Of a stretch of 39,004 nucleotides of DNA, positions 20,081 through 30,566 are shown in pieces. This DNA comes from a virus. Both the position numbers and the translations under genes were made by a program. Under the pieces are notes generated by a model, which worked only from the letters and a program-made list of their open reading frames with translations, searched no databases and had not been told where the DNA came from. The stretch covers positions 1 to 39,004 of the IMG/VR virus record IMGVR_UViG_3300025138_006934; one strand, written 5' to 3'. Within the stretch, counting starts at the first letter, position 1. Each line of letters begins with the position of its first letter.

Positions 20081-21948
20081 TGGCTACAAATTTAAAGGTT
20101 ACAGAATTAGATTTCGATGATATAAAATCAAATCTAAAAGCATATCTAAAGCAACAAACAGAATTCAATGATTATGATTTTGATGGTTCTGGTATGAGTG
20201 TATTACTAGATGTTCTAGCATATAATACACACTATCAAGCTATGAATGCACACTTTGCATTAAATGAAGCTTTCTTAGATTCAGCGCAGATAAGAGGTAA
20301 CGTTGTTACTCGTGCAAAACTATTAGGATATATCCCAAGATCAATACTCGCACCTAGATCTACTATAGATATTTTAGTTAATGTTGCAAGCGAAGACGGA
20401 GATCCACCATCAACGCTTACTCTCGCGAGAGGAACAAAACTAAAAACATTAGTAGGTGGAGAAGAATTCCAATACGTAGTGTTAGATAATCATACTGCAA
20501 TTATAGATGATAATGAGATTTTTACATTCCCTAATGTAAGTATATGTGAGGGATCGTTCAGAGAAATAAAATATAGAGTTGATAACGATGTAGAAAATCA
20601 GAAGTTTCAATTAACAGATGATTCAGCTGATACTTCTACTTTAAGAATTCGTGTACAAGAAAACGAAGAAAGTAGTTCATTTGATATCTACACTAAATTT
20701 GAAAGTCTTTCTTCAGTTAATGCAGAGACTAAAACCTATTACTTACAACAAAATTCAAACGAATATTTCGAGGTATACTTTGGTGATGGAGTAACAGGAT
20801 TTAAGCCAGTTAATAATAATATTGTTACTGTTGATTATGTTATAACAAAAGGTAAAGATAGCAATGGTGCAGGTAAAGCAATTAATGCTACTGATGGGTT
20901 TAGTATGGTTGACAGTGTTAGTGGATATTCACAAATTACTGTTACAACAAAAGCTTTATCCTCTGGTGGTGTTGATCAAGAAACATCTGAGTCAATTAGA
21001 TTTAATGCTCCACTTACTTTTACTAGTCAAAACAGAGCAGTAACAGCAGATGATTATGCAGCAATTATTAAAAAATCATTTTCAAATATAGATTCTATAT
21101 CAACGTGGGGTGGAGAAGATCAGGATCCACCAGAATATGGAAAAGCGTATATTGCAATTAAACCATTACTATCAACAGTACTTACAACAGAAGAAAAACA
21201 ACAAATAACTGGTGTTATATTAAAAGGTAAAAACGTGGTTTCTATTACACCAGAAATCGTAGATCCTAATTTTACTAACCTAGAATTAGATGTATTTTTT
21301 AAATTTAATCCAAACTTAACAGATAGAAGTACTACTGATCTACAAACAGTGGTAAGAGATACTATTAAAAATTATAACTTTAATAACTTAAATAAATTTG
21401 ATGGTGTATTCAGACACTCAGAGCTATTAAGAAATATAGACAACTCGGATCCTTCGATCCTAAATAGTACTATTCGACCTCGTATGTTCCAGAATATTAC
21501 CCCAATTAGTACAGGATTAAATAATTTTAGTTTAACTTTTTCATCACCATTTTTCCAATCTGGAAATTCATCAACTTTTGTTTTAAATAGTACAGCTTTT
21601 AAAATAAATGGAGAAGAGTGTTTCTTTGGTGATATACCTATCACTGCTTCTACTGAAAGACAAATTATAGTTTATAAGGTTGTTGCAGGATTAAATGTTA
21701 CTGTAATAACAAATGCCGGTACAGTTGATGTAGTAAATGGTAAACTAACACTAAATAGTTTTCAACCAGATGATACATCTGTTATAAGATTAACTGTTAC
21801 ACCTAATTCATTAGACTTAGCTCCAAAAAGAGATCAATTATTATCAATTGAGGATCTAAGAGTAACAATTACTCCAGAGATAGATACAATTGCAGTTAGT
21901 GGTTCAACTGGTTCAATTAATTATACCACCACATCTAGATTTAAATAA
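20080..21948 (+). CDS. 6: gp6-like baseplate wedge protein
   Basis: The 622-aa protein (T4 gp6 is 660) forms the dimeric inner wedge ring of the baseplate with gp7 and gp53. The N-terminus matches: VTELDFDDIKSNLKAYLKQQ, then FDGSGMSVLLDVLAYNTHYQ, AMNAHFALNEAFLDSAQIRG, NVVTRAKLLGYIPRS. The middle carries NEYFEVYFGDGVTGFKPVNN and the region RFNAPLTFTSQNRAVTADDY, a baseplate J-like core shared with P2 gpJ and Mu gp47. The C-terminus is beta-rich. The gene is coupled on both sides: it starts in the gp25 stop, and its TAA overlaps the gp7 ATG. Confidence 0.92.
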   Translation: MATNLKVTELDFDDIKSNLKAYLKQQTEFNDYDFDGSGMSVLLDVLAYNTHYQAMNAHFALNEAFLDSAQIRGNVVTRAKLLGYIPRSILAPRSTIDILVNVASEDGDPPSTLTLARGTKLKTLVGGEEFQYVVLDNHTAIIDDNEIFTFPNVSICEGSFREIKYRVDNDVENQKFQLTDDSADTSTLRIRVQENEESSSFDIYTKFESLSSVNAETKTYYLQQNSNEYFEVYFGDGVTGFKPVNNNIVTVDYVITKGKDSNGAGKAINATDGFSMVDSVSGYSQITVTTKALSSGGVDQETSESIRFNAPLTFTSQNRAVTADDYAAIIKKSFSNIDSISTWGGEDQDPPEYGKAYIAIKPLLSTVLTTEEKQQITGVILKGKNVVSITPEIVDPNFTNLELDVFFKFNPNLTDRSTTDLQTVVRDTIKNYNFNNLNKFDGVFRHSELLRNIDNSDPSILNSTIRPRMFQNITPISTGLNNFSLTFSSPFFQSGNSSTFVLNSTAFKINGEECFFGDIPITASTERQIIVYKVVAGLNVTVITNAGTVDVVNGKLTLNSFQPDDTSVIRLTVTPNSLDLAPKRDQLLSIEDLRVTITPEIDTIAVSGSTGSINYTTTSRFK

Positions 21949-23852
21949 TGCCAACTTATACTGAAAATAATTCCCCAGGATATATAGAATCTTCTAGTTC
22001 GACAAAAGGTAAAACGAAAGAAGACGTTCGATATTCACAGCTTCTTCCCGCGCACATACTCGAAGATGCTCCGATGTTGGATGAGTTACTTAAAGCTTAT
22101 TATACATTCCTAAACTTAGACGAATTTATTTATCAAGAAACATTAACTTTTAATGATTTTATATTAGGTGGACAAGCACAATTCAGAATATCAGATCCAG
22201 AAAATAATAATGATCAATTCTTTACAGACTTTGATGGATCTAATTCAACTCTTACTATTACCCAATTAGATGGAACTAAAGTTAACTTCCCTTTGACAGA
22301 TCAACGGGTTGCAATTACAAATGGTAATGAACTACCAGGTTCTTTAAAAAACTTAGCTACAGAAACTGGTAAAACATATACAGTCAATGGTTTAGCTGGA
22401 TTCAATAGCTTACAATGTTCGCTTACAACAATCGTAAAGAAATGGGTTGGACCAGGACCTTCCAACGTAATGAGCTCTATCGAAGGAGCTTTAGATATAG
22501 ATAAAAACTCTTTAAACTATTTAGAGTTAATGCAAAAAGAAATTGCTGCTGCTATACCTAGGAACGTAACAGTTAATAAGAGAAATCTATATAAGCAAAT
22601 ATTAGATTTTTATAAGGTAAGAGGTAATTCAGATAGTATTGAAATATTCTTTAGATTACTATTTAATGAACAAGTAATTGTGTCAAGACCTTATGATAAA
22701 ACACTTATACCTTCTTCCGGTAATTACGATACAAATCAAAATAGATATTTAGATAACAAAGGATTTCTATCTGATAGAATAAAGTTACAAGATAGTTTTA
22801 GATTCCAAAAGTTTAGTTATTTAATCCAAACAGGTAAGAATGTATCAGATTGGAAAAACGTTTATGACAAATTAGTACATCCAGCTGGATTTATTTTCTT
22901 TGGGGAAATTCTAATCTTACTTGACTTAGTAAGTACAGGTATAACTGCATTCAGGAAACAGCTTCCTGCAGTTGCTGGAATTAGTAGAGACTTAAACTCT
23001 GCAATGCCAGTAAGACAACCTGGTGCAATTGGAATTGAAGATTTACCTTTATTGGTTCAATCATTCGTATCCTCTTTCTTGCCAGGTGTAGAAGCTAAGA
23101 TACACAAATCAGCTACATTCTCTTTAACAATAAATGCATCTGGTGCATTAACTAAAATAGAACTTTCAGAACCAGGATTCGGGTATGCGGCGGCACCAAC
23201 GATTTCGTTTAACGGTGTTGCTATATCAGGACAAAGTTTAGTTTCTCCACAGGTAACAGTTGGGCTAACAGCAACAGGCCAGGTGGATGTTGATAATATT
23301 ACAATCAATAGTGCTGGATCTGGATTTGCAAACATAGCAGCTTCAGTAACAGCTAATCCAAATACAGGTAAAGTAGCAGCTATAAATATAAGTGGATTAG
23401 CAGCTAAGAAGAGATATGATTCAGCACCATCATTGGTATTTGAACTTCCAACATCGACAGATCTAGATGGAAATCCTTTAGGAACAAACGTTCAAGCTAC
23501 AGCGACTTTGAATTTAAATGCTGATGGTGAAATAACCGGTTCAACTATAACCCAAGCTGGAAATGGCTATGTTGTAGATCCAGAAGCAAGAATAGGAAGT
23601 CAAGTTAATAATGAACAAAGAGCGAAAGATCTTGAATCAATATTAATATTAATGTTAAATCATAAAGAAAATTTAAGTGGTACATTGGATGAAACCAATC
23701 CGTTTGAACTAAAAGCACCTTTTGATAAAGAAAGGTTGTTTAATAATAACAATAGAATTGAGCAATTAGGAGCAATAGAGCTACAAAACCTCAGTTCAAC
23801 TAGTATAAATAGATATAACGTCGGCAGTTTTGTCAACGTTGACACAATATAA
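21948..23852 (+). CDS. 7: gp7-like baseplate wedge protein with GxGY repeats
   Basis: The 634-aa protein sits in the gp7 slot. The first 350 residues carry features of the marine gp7-type wedge proteins: LLPAHILEDAPMLDELLKAY near the start, LQCSLTTIVKKWVGPGPSNV, LNYLELMQKEIAAAIPRNVT, YKQILDFYKVRGNSDSIEIF and WKNVYDKLVHPAGFIFFGEI. From about 385 to 550 it switches to three or more beta repeats ending in Gly-x-Gly-[YF] (LSEPGFGY, INSAGSGF, ITQAGNGY), the same kind of repeat found in gp8 next door. T4 gp7 is 1032 aa, so this version is shorter and differently decorated. An exact TATAAATA box (23804-23811) in its last codons probably serves gp8. Confidence 0.82.
   Translation: MPTYTENNSPGYIESSSSTKGKTKEDVRYSQLLPAHILEDAPMLDELLKAYYTFLNLDEFIYQETLTFNDFILGGQAQFRISDPENNNDQFFTDFDGSNSTLTITQLDGTKVNFPLTDQRVAITNGNELPGSLKNLATETGKTYTVNGLAGFNSLQCSLTTIVKKWVGPGPSNVMSSIEGALDIDKNSLNYLELMQKEIAAAIPRNVTVNKRNLYKQILDFYKVRGNSDSIEIFFRLLFNEQVIVSRPYDKTLIPSSGNYDTNQNRYLDNKGFLSDRIKLQDSFRFQKFSYLIQTGKNVSDWKNVYDKLVHPAGFIFFGEILILLDLVSTGITAFRKQLPAVAGISRDLNSAMPVRQPGAIGIEDLPLLVQSFVSSFLPGVEAKIHKSATFSLTINASGALTKIELSEPGFGYAAAPTISFNGVAISGQSLVSPQVTVGLTATGQVDVDNITINSAGSGFANIAASVTANPNTGKVAAINISGLAAKKRYDSAPSLVFELPTSTDLDGNPLGTNVQATATLNLNADGEITGSTITQAGNGYVVDPEARIGSQVNNEQRAKDLESILILMLNHKENLSGTLDETNPFELKAPFDKERLFNNNNRIEQLGAIELQNLSSTSINRYNVGSFVNVDTI
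23804..23811 (+). promoter_or_regulatory. Late promoter TATAAATA before gp8
   Basis: Exact late box followed by GATATA, 56 bases before the gp8 ATG, inside the last codons of gp7. It shares the 14-base word TATAAATAGATATA with the boxes before gp25 and (with one mismatch) the 195-aa gene. Confidence 0.55.
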
Positions 23853-23867
23853 TAAGAGGAAACGAAA

Positions 23868-25262
23868 ATGACGGCAATAGTCACATCAGATTTTAGGGTC
23901 GTAAATGCAGAGAACTTTAAATCAAACGTTGGTTCTAGTAGCGTATACATCGCTATTGGAAAATCAGATGTTTGGTCAAGTACTACTTCAGATACAACCG
24001 ATTCAACAAACATTGGGAGCGAATTCCCGCCAAATGATCATATAGATGATATTGGGGAAGCAAGAGCTAACTTTATGGCTATGCAAAAAATTAATGCTAC
24101 AGATATTTCACATGTAGTACCAAGATATACGTGGGCTTCAGGTAGTTCATATTTTGCTTGGGATTCTAATGATGGTGCTATATTCGATAAAGCATTCTAT
24201 ATTCTTACAGCTGAGTTTAAGTGTTATAAATGTATTGTAAAAGGTCCAACTGTTTCAACAGTACAGCCTACCCAAACACTAACAGTACCAACAGCAGAGT
24301 CTGATGGATATTCATGGAAATATATGTTTACTGTTCAGGTTGTTGATTCAGAAAAATTCCTTACTACATCTTATATGCCAGTCAAGACCGTTTCCCTTGC
24401 CTTCTCGAATGATGCAGCAGCTCAGGCAGCTTTAAGTGAAGGAGATTATGCACAATACCTAAACCAAAAAGCTTCGCGTGACCATGGGAATGCAGGCGGT
24501 ATTGAAAGAACAGAAATCATTACTCAAGGAACAGGATATAGCGGAACACCAACAGTTACAATCACTGGTGATGGAACTGGTGCAACCGCAACCGCAACAG
24601 TTACCGCACAGAAGGTAACAGCTATTAATATTACAGCTAAAGGCTCGGGATATACTTTTGCAAAAGTCGTGATCTCTGGTGGGGGTGGTTCAAGCGCAAC
24701 AGCTAACCTAACACTTGCCCCAGGTAAAGGACATGGGGTAGATCCAGTATCAGAATTAGGTGGATTCTTCGCAGCAATCAATACACAATTAACAGGTGCT
24801 GGTGGATCAGGAACTGACTTAACAGTTGGTAATGATTTCAGACAAATATCACTTGTTAAAAATCCAGTTAATTTTGGAACAACAACTACATCAACAGCAG
24901 CTACATTAAAAGCAATGAGCTATCTGGATTTTGCTTCTGGAGTATCATTATCAAGTTTTCAAGTTGATGAACTATTAGTTGGTGCAACATCCGGAGCACA
25001 AGCTTTTGCAGTTGATATAGATACTACATCAGGATATATTTATTATGCTCAAAACAGTAAAACAGGATATACCCCTTTCACGAATGGGGAAACGATCAAT
25101 GGTCAAACATCAAGTGCAGCAGGTGCTTTGGAATCATCGAACGCCGTTGGTAACCCGGAGGTTGATAGAGATTCTGGTCAAATGCTTTTCTTAGAAAATA
25201 GAACACCTATTAATAGAACAGCAACACAGATTGAAGATATTAAATTAATAATTGAATTCTAA
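23868..25262 (+). CDS. 8: gp8-like baseplate wedge protein
   Basis: The 464-aa protein (T4 gp8 is 334) is the outer wedge protein that binds gp10/gp7. The N-terminal 190 residues show the marine gp8 features: NVGSSSVYIAIGKSDVW, NDHIDDIGEARANFMAMQKI, DISHVVPRYTWASGSSYFAW, FYILTAEFKCYKCIVKGPTV and SYSWKYMFTVQVVD-like DGYSWKYMFTVQVVDSEKF. An insert at about 205-275 has two GxGY repeats (ITQGTGYSGTPTVTITGDG and ITAKGSGYTFAKVVISGGG). The C-terminal part contains a GATSGAQAFAVDID repeat-like strand and ends with MLFLENRTPINRTATQIEDI, a conserved-looking close. A GAGGAAAC ribosome site precedes the ATG. Confidence 0.85.
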   Translation: MTAIVTSDFRVVNAENFKSNVGSSSVYIAIGKSDVWSSTTSDTTDSTNIGSEFPPNDHIDDIGEARANFMAMQKINATDISHVVPRYTWASGSSYFAWDSNDGAIFDKAFYILTAEFKCYKCIVKGPTVSTVQPTQTLTVPTAESDGYSWKYMFTVQVVDSEKFLTTSYMPVKTVSLAFSNDAAAQAALSEGDYAQYLNQKASRDHGNAGGIERTEIITQGTGYSGTPTVTITGDGTGATATATVTAQKVTAINITAKGSGYTFAKVVISGGGGSSATANLTLAPGKGHGVDPVSELGGFFAAINTQLTGAGGSGTDLTVGNDFRQISLVKNPVNFGTTTTSTAATLKAMSYLDFASGVSLSSFQVDELLVGATSGAQAFAVDIDTTSGYIYYAQNSKTGYTPFTNGETINGQTSSAAGALESSNAVGNPEVDRDSGQMLFLENRTPINRTATQIEDIKLIIEF

Positions 25263-25282
25263 TTTATTAGAAGGTAATAAAC

Positions 25283-28200
25283 ATGGCAACAACTAAAGTA
25301 AAAAATTACAATATAGCACCTTACTTCGATGACTTCGATGAAACTAAAGGTTATCAAAGAATATTATTTAAACCAGGTGTTGCAGTTCAAGCAAGAGAAT
25401 TAACTCAGTTACAAACTGCATTACAAGCACAAATAGATCGACAGGGAAGATACGCATTTAAAGATGGTTCAAGAGTTCTTAATGGTGAAGTTCAATTAGA
25501 TGTAAGTTTTGACTTTATTAAGATCGAATCTTCTTTTACCCACACTGTTGGTGGAGCAGTTAATACAGATACTTACTTATCAGAATTTATTGGTTCTACA
25601 ATTACTGGATTAGGTAATAGTGGAAACCAAGTTACAGCGGAAGTTATTGCAGTAGAAGCTGCAGCAGGATCTGATCCAAATACTCTTTACATTGTCTATA
25701 AAGATAAAGGTGGAGCAAATAGAACCGTAGATACATTCGTAGCTACAGAAGAATTTACATCAGATACTAATACAACCTCTTCTACAGTCAGACATGGTAA
25801 ACTAAAAACATCAGGAAATACCCCAACGGGTCTAGGATCCAGGATTAATATTGGATCTGGTGTTTACTTTATTGCAGGTAATTTCGTATTTGTACCAGAA
25901 GGATCATTAATACTAGACAAATATACAAATACCCCAAGCTATATCGTGGGCTTATCTGTAACAGAAACTACTGCAGGAACTGCTCAAGATTCTACCTTAA
26001 ATGATAATGCTACAGGAACTCCAAACTTTGCAGCTCCAGGAGCAGACAGATATAAGATAGCTACTACTCTCATAAAAGAGCCTTTAGATTTATCTTCTAG
26101 AACAGTAGATAGCTACGTACCATTAGCAACAATCACAAATGGTAAGATACAATTAGATACAACAGACAAAACAGATGATACAGCTTTAGGAAGAAGATTA
26201 GCTACAAGAACGTTTGAAGAATCAGGTGATTACAGCGTACAACCAATCGAGTTAAATATACGTGAACATCTTGATGATACAGCAGGTAACGGTGGATTAA
26301 ATCTAGCTGGTGATGGTGGATCTGCAGACAAACTAGCAATTGGTATTGAACCGGCTATAGCATACGTAAAAGGATTTAGAAAAGAACATACTGATACTCA
26401 ATATATTGACGTAGATAAACCGAGAGGAGCAGATGCAACAGCTAATGTAAACTATGCAGCAACCCAGGTTAGAATGGGTGCATTTGTAAGAGTAGCATTA
26501 AGTGGATTAACTGGATTACCAGATTTAGATACATTTAGAACATTAGATCTTAAAACCACAGGTGGTGCAACACTAGGTGTTGCGAGAGCAAGAGGTTTAG
26601 ATATTACTGCAAATAATGGATTTGCTAAACTATATCTGTTTGATATTAGAATGACTGGATCTAATACCTTTAACAATGTTAGAGTAATTTCACAAACAGA
26701 TTCAGGTTCACCAGCATCTCAAGCATTTGCTGCTACTGTGGTTTTAGTAAGTTCACAAGCACTATTAGAAGATACTGGTAATAGCTCATTAGTTTATAAA
26801 CTACCATTCGAAGCTATTAAGACGTTAAATCAATCTGGACAGACTACTACAGATAATATTATTCGAGTTAGAGAACACTTTAAAGCAACAGCAACTGGAA
26901 CCAGTGTAACGTTTACATTATCCGGTGGACCAACATGGGTTGATACAGGAAATAATGTTCTTTCACCAGTTGGCGGACAAACGCTTTTAACAAATGGTGT
27001 TTCTGGGGGATCAAATACATACACAGTTGATGCTGACAATAGTAATACGACTACTCTGACAATTAACGGTGTACCAAGTGGAGCAGCTTGTGAGCTGATT
27101 GCTACAGTACAAAAGAATATAGATGAAAAGACAAAAACAAGATTAAGTAACCAATCAGTAACAGCAGCAATGTCTGGTAGGAATTTGCCAATAGGTAAAG
27201 CTGATGTTATTAAAATTAATTCAATTACAGATTCAAATAGTGTTAACGTTACAGATCTATTTACATTAGATAACGGACAGAGAGATACATTTTATGATCT
27301 TTCTAAGTTAGTTCTTAAACCGGGATTCTCAGTAATACCCGGAAACTTAACAATTAACTTTGATTTTTATAACCATGGTTCTGGTAATTATATAACAGCA
27401 GATTCATATCCACCTGCAGATTATGCAACTATTGGAACATTTAATTCATCCAGAGATGGAGCAGTTTCTCTAAGAGATTGTATAGACTTTAGACCAAGAA
27501 TTGCTGATAATGGAGCAGACTTTACTTCAACTGGTGGATCAGTTTCACAAGCACCAAACACAAACCATACTGTTACTTCAGAAATAACTTATTACATGCC
27601 ACGTATTGATAAGCTATACGTTAATAAATTAGGTGAATACAAAATAGAAAAAGGTGTACCAGCGGATGAACCGAAAGCACCAAAAACCCCAAGTGATACT
27701 ATGGGCGTATACGATTTACATCTAAGTCCATTTGTTTATACGTTGGATGATATCAGACCTGTTATTATTGATAATAAAAGATTTACAATGCGTGATATAG
27801 GTAAGATAGAAAAACGTGTTAAGAATTTAGAATATTATGTATCACTTTCTTTATTAGAACAGAATGCAGCAGATGCACATATTGTAGATAGTTCAGGTTT
27901 AAGTAGATTTAAAAATGGTTTCTTAGTAGATTCATTCAGAGGTCATCAGGTTGGTGATGCATCTAATCCAGATTATAATATATCAATGGATAAGATCAAT
28001 GGTACAGCAAGACCACAATTCGATGAAAGAAATACAAACCTTGTTCGTAAATCAGGTGATTCAGGAACAGTGGTTATTAATGGTTCTCAAGCAACAATGA
28101 AAAGAGCTTCAACTGCAGAGGTTAACCATATTATACAACCGTACGCATCAGAATTTGTAAACGTAAACCCGTACAACGTATTTGATTGGACAGGGATATT

Positions 28201-30565
28201 AGAACTTTCACCAGACAGTGATGAGTGGAAAGATGTTGATGTAAGACCAAGTATCTTTATTGATGATACTTCACAATTTGATCAATTTAAAACCATGTCA
28301 GAGCAAACTGGTATTTTAGGTACAGTTTGGAACGAGTGGGAAACAAATTGGACAGGTGTTGATGTCTCAGAAGAGTCTAATACTACAAGAGAAAGAGTTA
28401 GAGGAAGAGGTACTAAAGTAACTACCACTACTACAACTACAACTAATACTACACAGAACCAAGCTAGATCCGGATTAAGAACTGATTTAGGATTTGATAC
28501 AGTTACAAGAGAAAGCGGAGATAGAGTCGTAGAAGTTAACTTTGCTCCTTTCATAAGATCGAGAGAGGTATTCTTTAAAGCAGATCAAATGAAACCGAAT
28601 ACTAAAGTATTTGCATTCTTTGATGGAACAAATATTACAGCATATGCAAAACAAAAATCATATGTAGAATTTGCATCAAGAAGTTCAGTAGTAGAACACG
28701 CAGGTCTTACATCCCATCCAGATAGTTCAAGTGGAACATTAATAACAGATGCAAACGGAAGTTTAACAGGTTCAGTTATTATTCCAAATAGTTCTTCTCT
28801 CAGGTTTAAAACTGGTTCTAGAACATTTAGATTAACTGATAACTCAGCGAATAATAAAGAATTAGAAACTACTTCATCCGATGCAACATATTCAGCTTCT
28901 GGATTATTAGAAAGCAGACAAAGTACTATAACATCAACTAAAGTTCCTGTCATCTCGACGACAGAGCTAAATAACGCTAGAACGATATTAGAAACTGGGG
29001 TATCAACTCATGAAACTGTTACTTGGATTGATCCAGTTGCAGAATCATTCTTGATTACACAGGATGGTGGATTATTTGCTTCATCTATAGATATATTCTT
29101 CCAGAGTAAAAATACAGCAAACGTTCCGGTTAGGTTAGAAATTCGTGAGATGCAAGATGGTAACCCAACACAAAGAGTGGTACCAGGTTCAAGAAAAGTA
29201 CTAGCACCAGGTTCAGTTAACGTATCAGCTAATGGATCTGCAGCAACTAACTTTGCATTTGATTACCCAGTATACTTATCACAAGATAAAGAATATGCTA
29301 TGGTGCTTATATCACAATGTGATGACTATAATGTTTGGGTAGCAGAGATGGGTGGATTTGATGTTACAAATACATCTGAAAGAATTACTAAACAACCTTA
29401 TAACGGAGTATTCTTTACTTCAGCAAACGCCTCAACATGGACAGCTGAACAAAGTAAAGATCTTAAATTTACTCTGAAGAGAGCAGATTTTGATATATCT
29501 TCTCATTCAGAAATTACTTTAGTTAATGACATTATACCAAATAAAACATTAAAAAGTAATCCACTCGTAACTACACGAAATAGTGGAGTAATTACAGTTA
29601 ATCATCCTAACCATGGAATGCATGCTGGTTCAACAATTACAGTTTCAGGAGCTACAGCAATAAATGGTATTACAGCTGCTAATATAAATGGAAGTCATTC
29701 AATTGCGAATATAACCCATGACAATTACACAATTACCGCAGCTAGCTCAGATGTCTCAAATGATAATGCAACAACTGGTGTTGGACCTGGTGGTGGAACA
29801 GCGGTGGTTGTACAAGAAAATAGACATATGGATGTTATGAATCTTTACGCAGAACATCTTAACTTCCCGAATACACAGGTTAGATTCTTTGCAACAATTA
29901 TGACTTCAACTACTGCGGGACAAGGCGGTGCATATGGGGCTGGAACAGAATTTGAAATATTACCAAATAAAAATATCATATTCTCTTCACCAAGAACAAT
30001 AGCACACTCTGCACAAGAAACAGCTACTCTTGGATCTGGTGGAAAATCTTTTGTACTTAGATGTCGTATGACTTCAACCAAGTCACATTTATCCCCAGTC
30101 ATAGATATGAATAGATGCTCAGTAATTTCTGTACAAAATAGGATATCTAATACAAATTCAAATGAAGGTAGTGTTGCAACAGGTGGTGATGCAGTTTCTA
30201 AATATATTACGAAAAAAGTTGACTTAGCAGATGATGCAGATGTAATCAAAGCATTCTTATCAGTTAACTTACCAACTGCAGCTCAAGTAAGATTATATTG
30301 GAGAGTTCTACAAGGTGATGGTACAGTTAGAGTTGGTGGAGTAGACTATACAGAATTGAATGACGTACCATGGACTGAGGCTTCTCCGGCAGATGTAATT
30401 ACATTTAACGATAACCCAGGTTCATTTGCAGAAGCAGAATATGCTATCGATCCATTAGGAGCTAACGTGAGTTTCGGTTCAATGCAATTTAAGATAGTAC
30501 TTAATTCAACTAATTCATCTAGAGTACCTTTATTAAAAGACTTTAGAGCAATAGCGGCAACATAA
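25283..30565 (+). CDS. Giant DUF4815-type baseplate/fibre-platform protein (1760 aa)
   Basis: This is the largest gene of the window. The N-terminal 120 residues (YNIAPYFDDFDETKGYQRIL, FKPGVAVQARELTQLQTALQ, FKDGSRVLNGEVQLDVSFDF) are typical of DUF4815 structural proteins of marine myoviruses. The body holds long beta-rich stretches. A Thr/Arg-rich hinge lies at about residue 1047 (eight Thr in a row after KV). A conserved-looking core at about 850-1000 has DIRPVIIDNKRFTMRDIGKI, EKRVKNLEYYVSLSLLEQNA and YNVFDWTGILELSPDSDEW. Later comes WIDPVAESFLITQDGGLFAS (about 1250) and, near 1430-1480, a VNHPNHGMHAGSTITVSGAT module seen in other marine phage structural proteins. Following gp8, it fills the gp9/gp10/gp11 interval of T4, so it probably carries the fibres at the baseplate edge. 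AGAAGG before the ATG is a modest ribosome site. Confidence 0.75.
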   Translation: MATTKVKNYNIAPYFDDFDETKGYQRILFKPGVAVQARELTQLQTALQAQIDRQGRYAFKDGSRVLNGEVQLDVSFDFIKIESSFTHTVGGAVNTDTYLSEFIGSTITGLGNSGNQVTAEVIAVEAAAGSDPNTLYIVYKDKGGANRTVDTFVATEEFTSDTNTTSSTVRHGKLKTSGNTPTGLGSRINIGSGVYFIAGNFVFVPEGSLILDKYTNTPSYIVGLSVTETTAGTAQDSTLNDNATGTPNFAAPGADRYKIATTLIKEPLDLSSRTVDSYVPLATITNGKIQLDTTDKTDDTALGRRLATRTFEESGDYSVQPIELNIREHLDDTAGNGGLNLAGDGGSADKLAIGIEPAIAYVKGFRKEHTDTQYIDVDKPRGADATANVNYAATQVRMGAFVRVALSGLTGLPDLDTFRTLDLKTTGGATLGVARARGLDITANNGFAKLYLFDIRMTGSNTFNNVRVISQTDSGSPASQAFAATVVLVSSQALLEDTGNSSLVYKLPFEAIKTLNQSGQTTTDNIIRVREHFKATATGTSVTFTLSGGPTWVDTGNNVLSPVGGQTLLTNGVSGGSNTYTVDADNSNTTTLTINGVPSGAACELIATVQKNIDEKTKTRLSNQSVTAAMSGRNLPIGKADVIKINSITDSNSVNVTDLFTLDNGQRDTFYDLSKLVLKPGFSVIPGNLTINFDFYNHGSGNYITADSYPPADYATIGTFNSSRDGAVSLRDCIDFRPRIADNGADFTSTGGSVSQAPNTNHTVTSEITYYMPRIDKLYVNKLGEYKIEKGVPADEPKAPKTPSDTMGVYDLHLSPFVYTLDDIRPVIIDNKRFTMRDIGKIEKRVKNLEYYVSLSLLEQNAADAHIVDSSGLSRFKNGFLVDSFRGHQVGDASNPDYNISMDKINGTARPQFDERNTNLVRKSGDSGTVVINGSQATMKRASTAEVNHIIQPYASEFVNVNPYNVFDWTGILELSPDSDEWKDVDVRPSIFIDDTSQFDQFKTMSEQTGILGTVWNEWETNWTGVDVSEESNTTRERVRGRGTKVTTTTTTTTNTTQNQARSGLRTDLGFDTVTRESGDRVVEVNFAPFIRSREVFFKADQMKPNTKVFAFFDGTNITAYAKQKSYVEFASRSSVVEHAGLTSHPDSSSGTLITDANGSLTGSVIIPNSSSLRFKTGSRTFRLTDNSANNKELETTSSDATYSASGLLESRQSTITSTKVPVISTTELNNARTILETGVSTHETVTWIDPVAESFLITQDGGLFASSIDIFFQSKNTANVPVRLEIREMQDGNPTQRVVPGSRKVLAPGSVNVSANGSAATNFAFDYPVYLSQDKEYAMVLISQCDDYNVWVAEMGGFDVTNTSERITKQPYNGVFFTSANASTWTAEQSKDLKFTLKRADFDISSHSEITLVNDIIPNKTLKSNPLVTTRNSGVITVNHPNHGMHAGSTITVSGATAINGITAANINGSHSIANITHDNYTITAASSDVSNDNATTGVGPGGGTAVVVQENRHMDVMNLYAEHLNFPNTQVRFFATIMTSTTAGQGGAYGAGTEFEILPNKNIIFSSPRTIAHSAQETATLGSGGKSFVLRCRMTSTKSHLSPVIDMNRCSVISVQNRISNTNSNEGSVATGGDAVSKYITKKVDLADDADVIKAFLSVNLPTAAQVRLYWRVLQGDGTVRVGGVDYTELNDVPWTEASPADVITFNDNPGSFAEAEYAIDPLGANVSFGSMQFKIVLNSTNSSRVPLLKDFRAIAAT

Positions 30566-30566
30566 G

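Noticed and set aside
23381-23388. Exact TATAAATA in the + strand inside gp7
   Set aside because: It lies deep inside a coding region, about 480 bases from the next start. In DNA this AT-rich about ten chance octamers are expected on both strands in the window.
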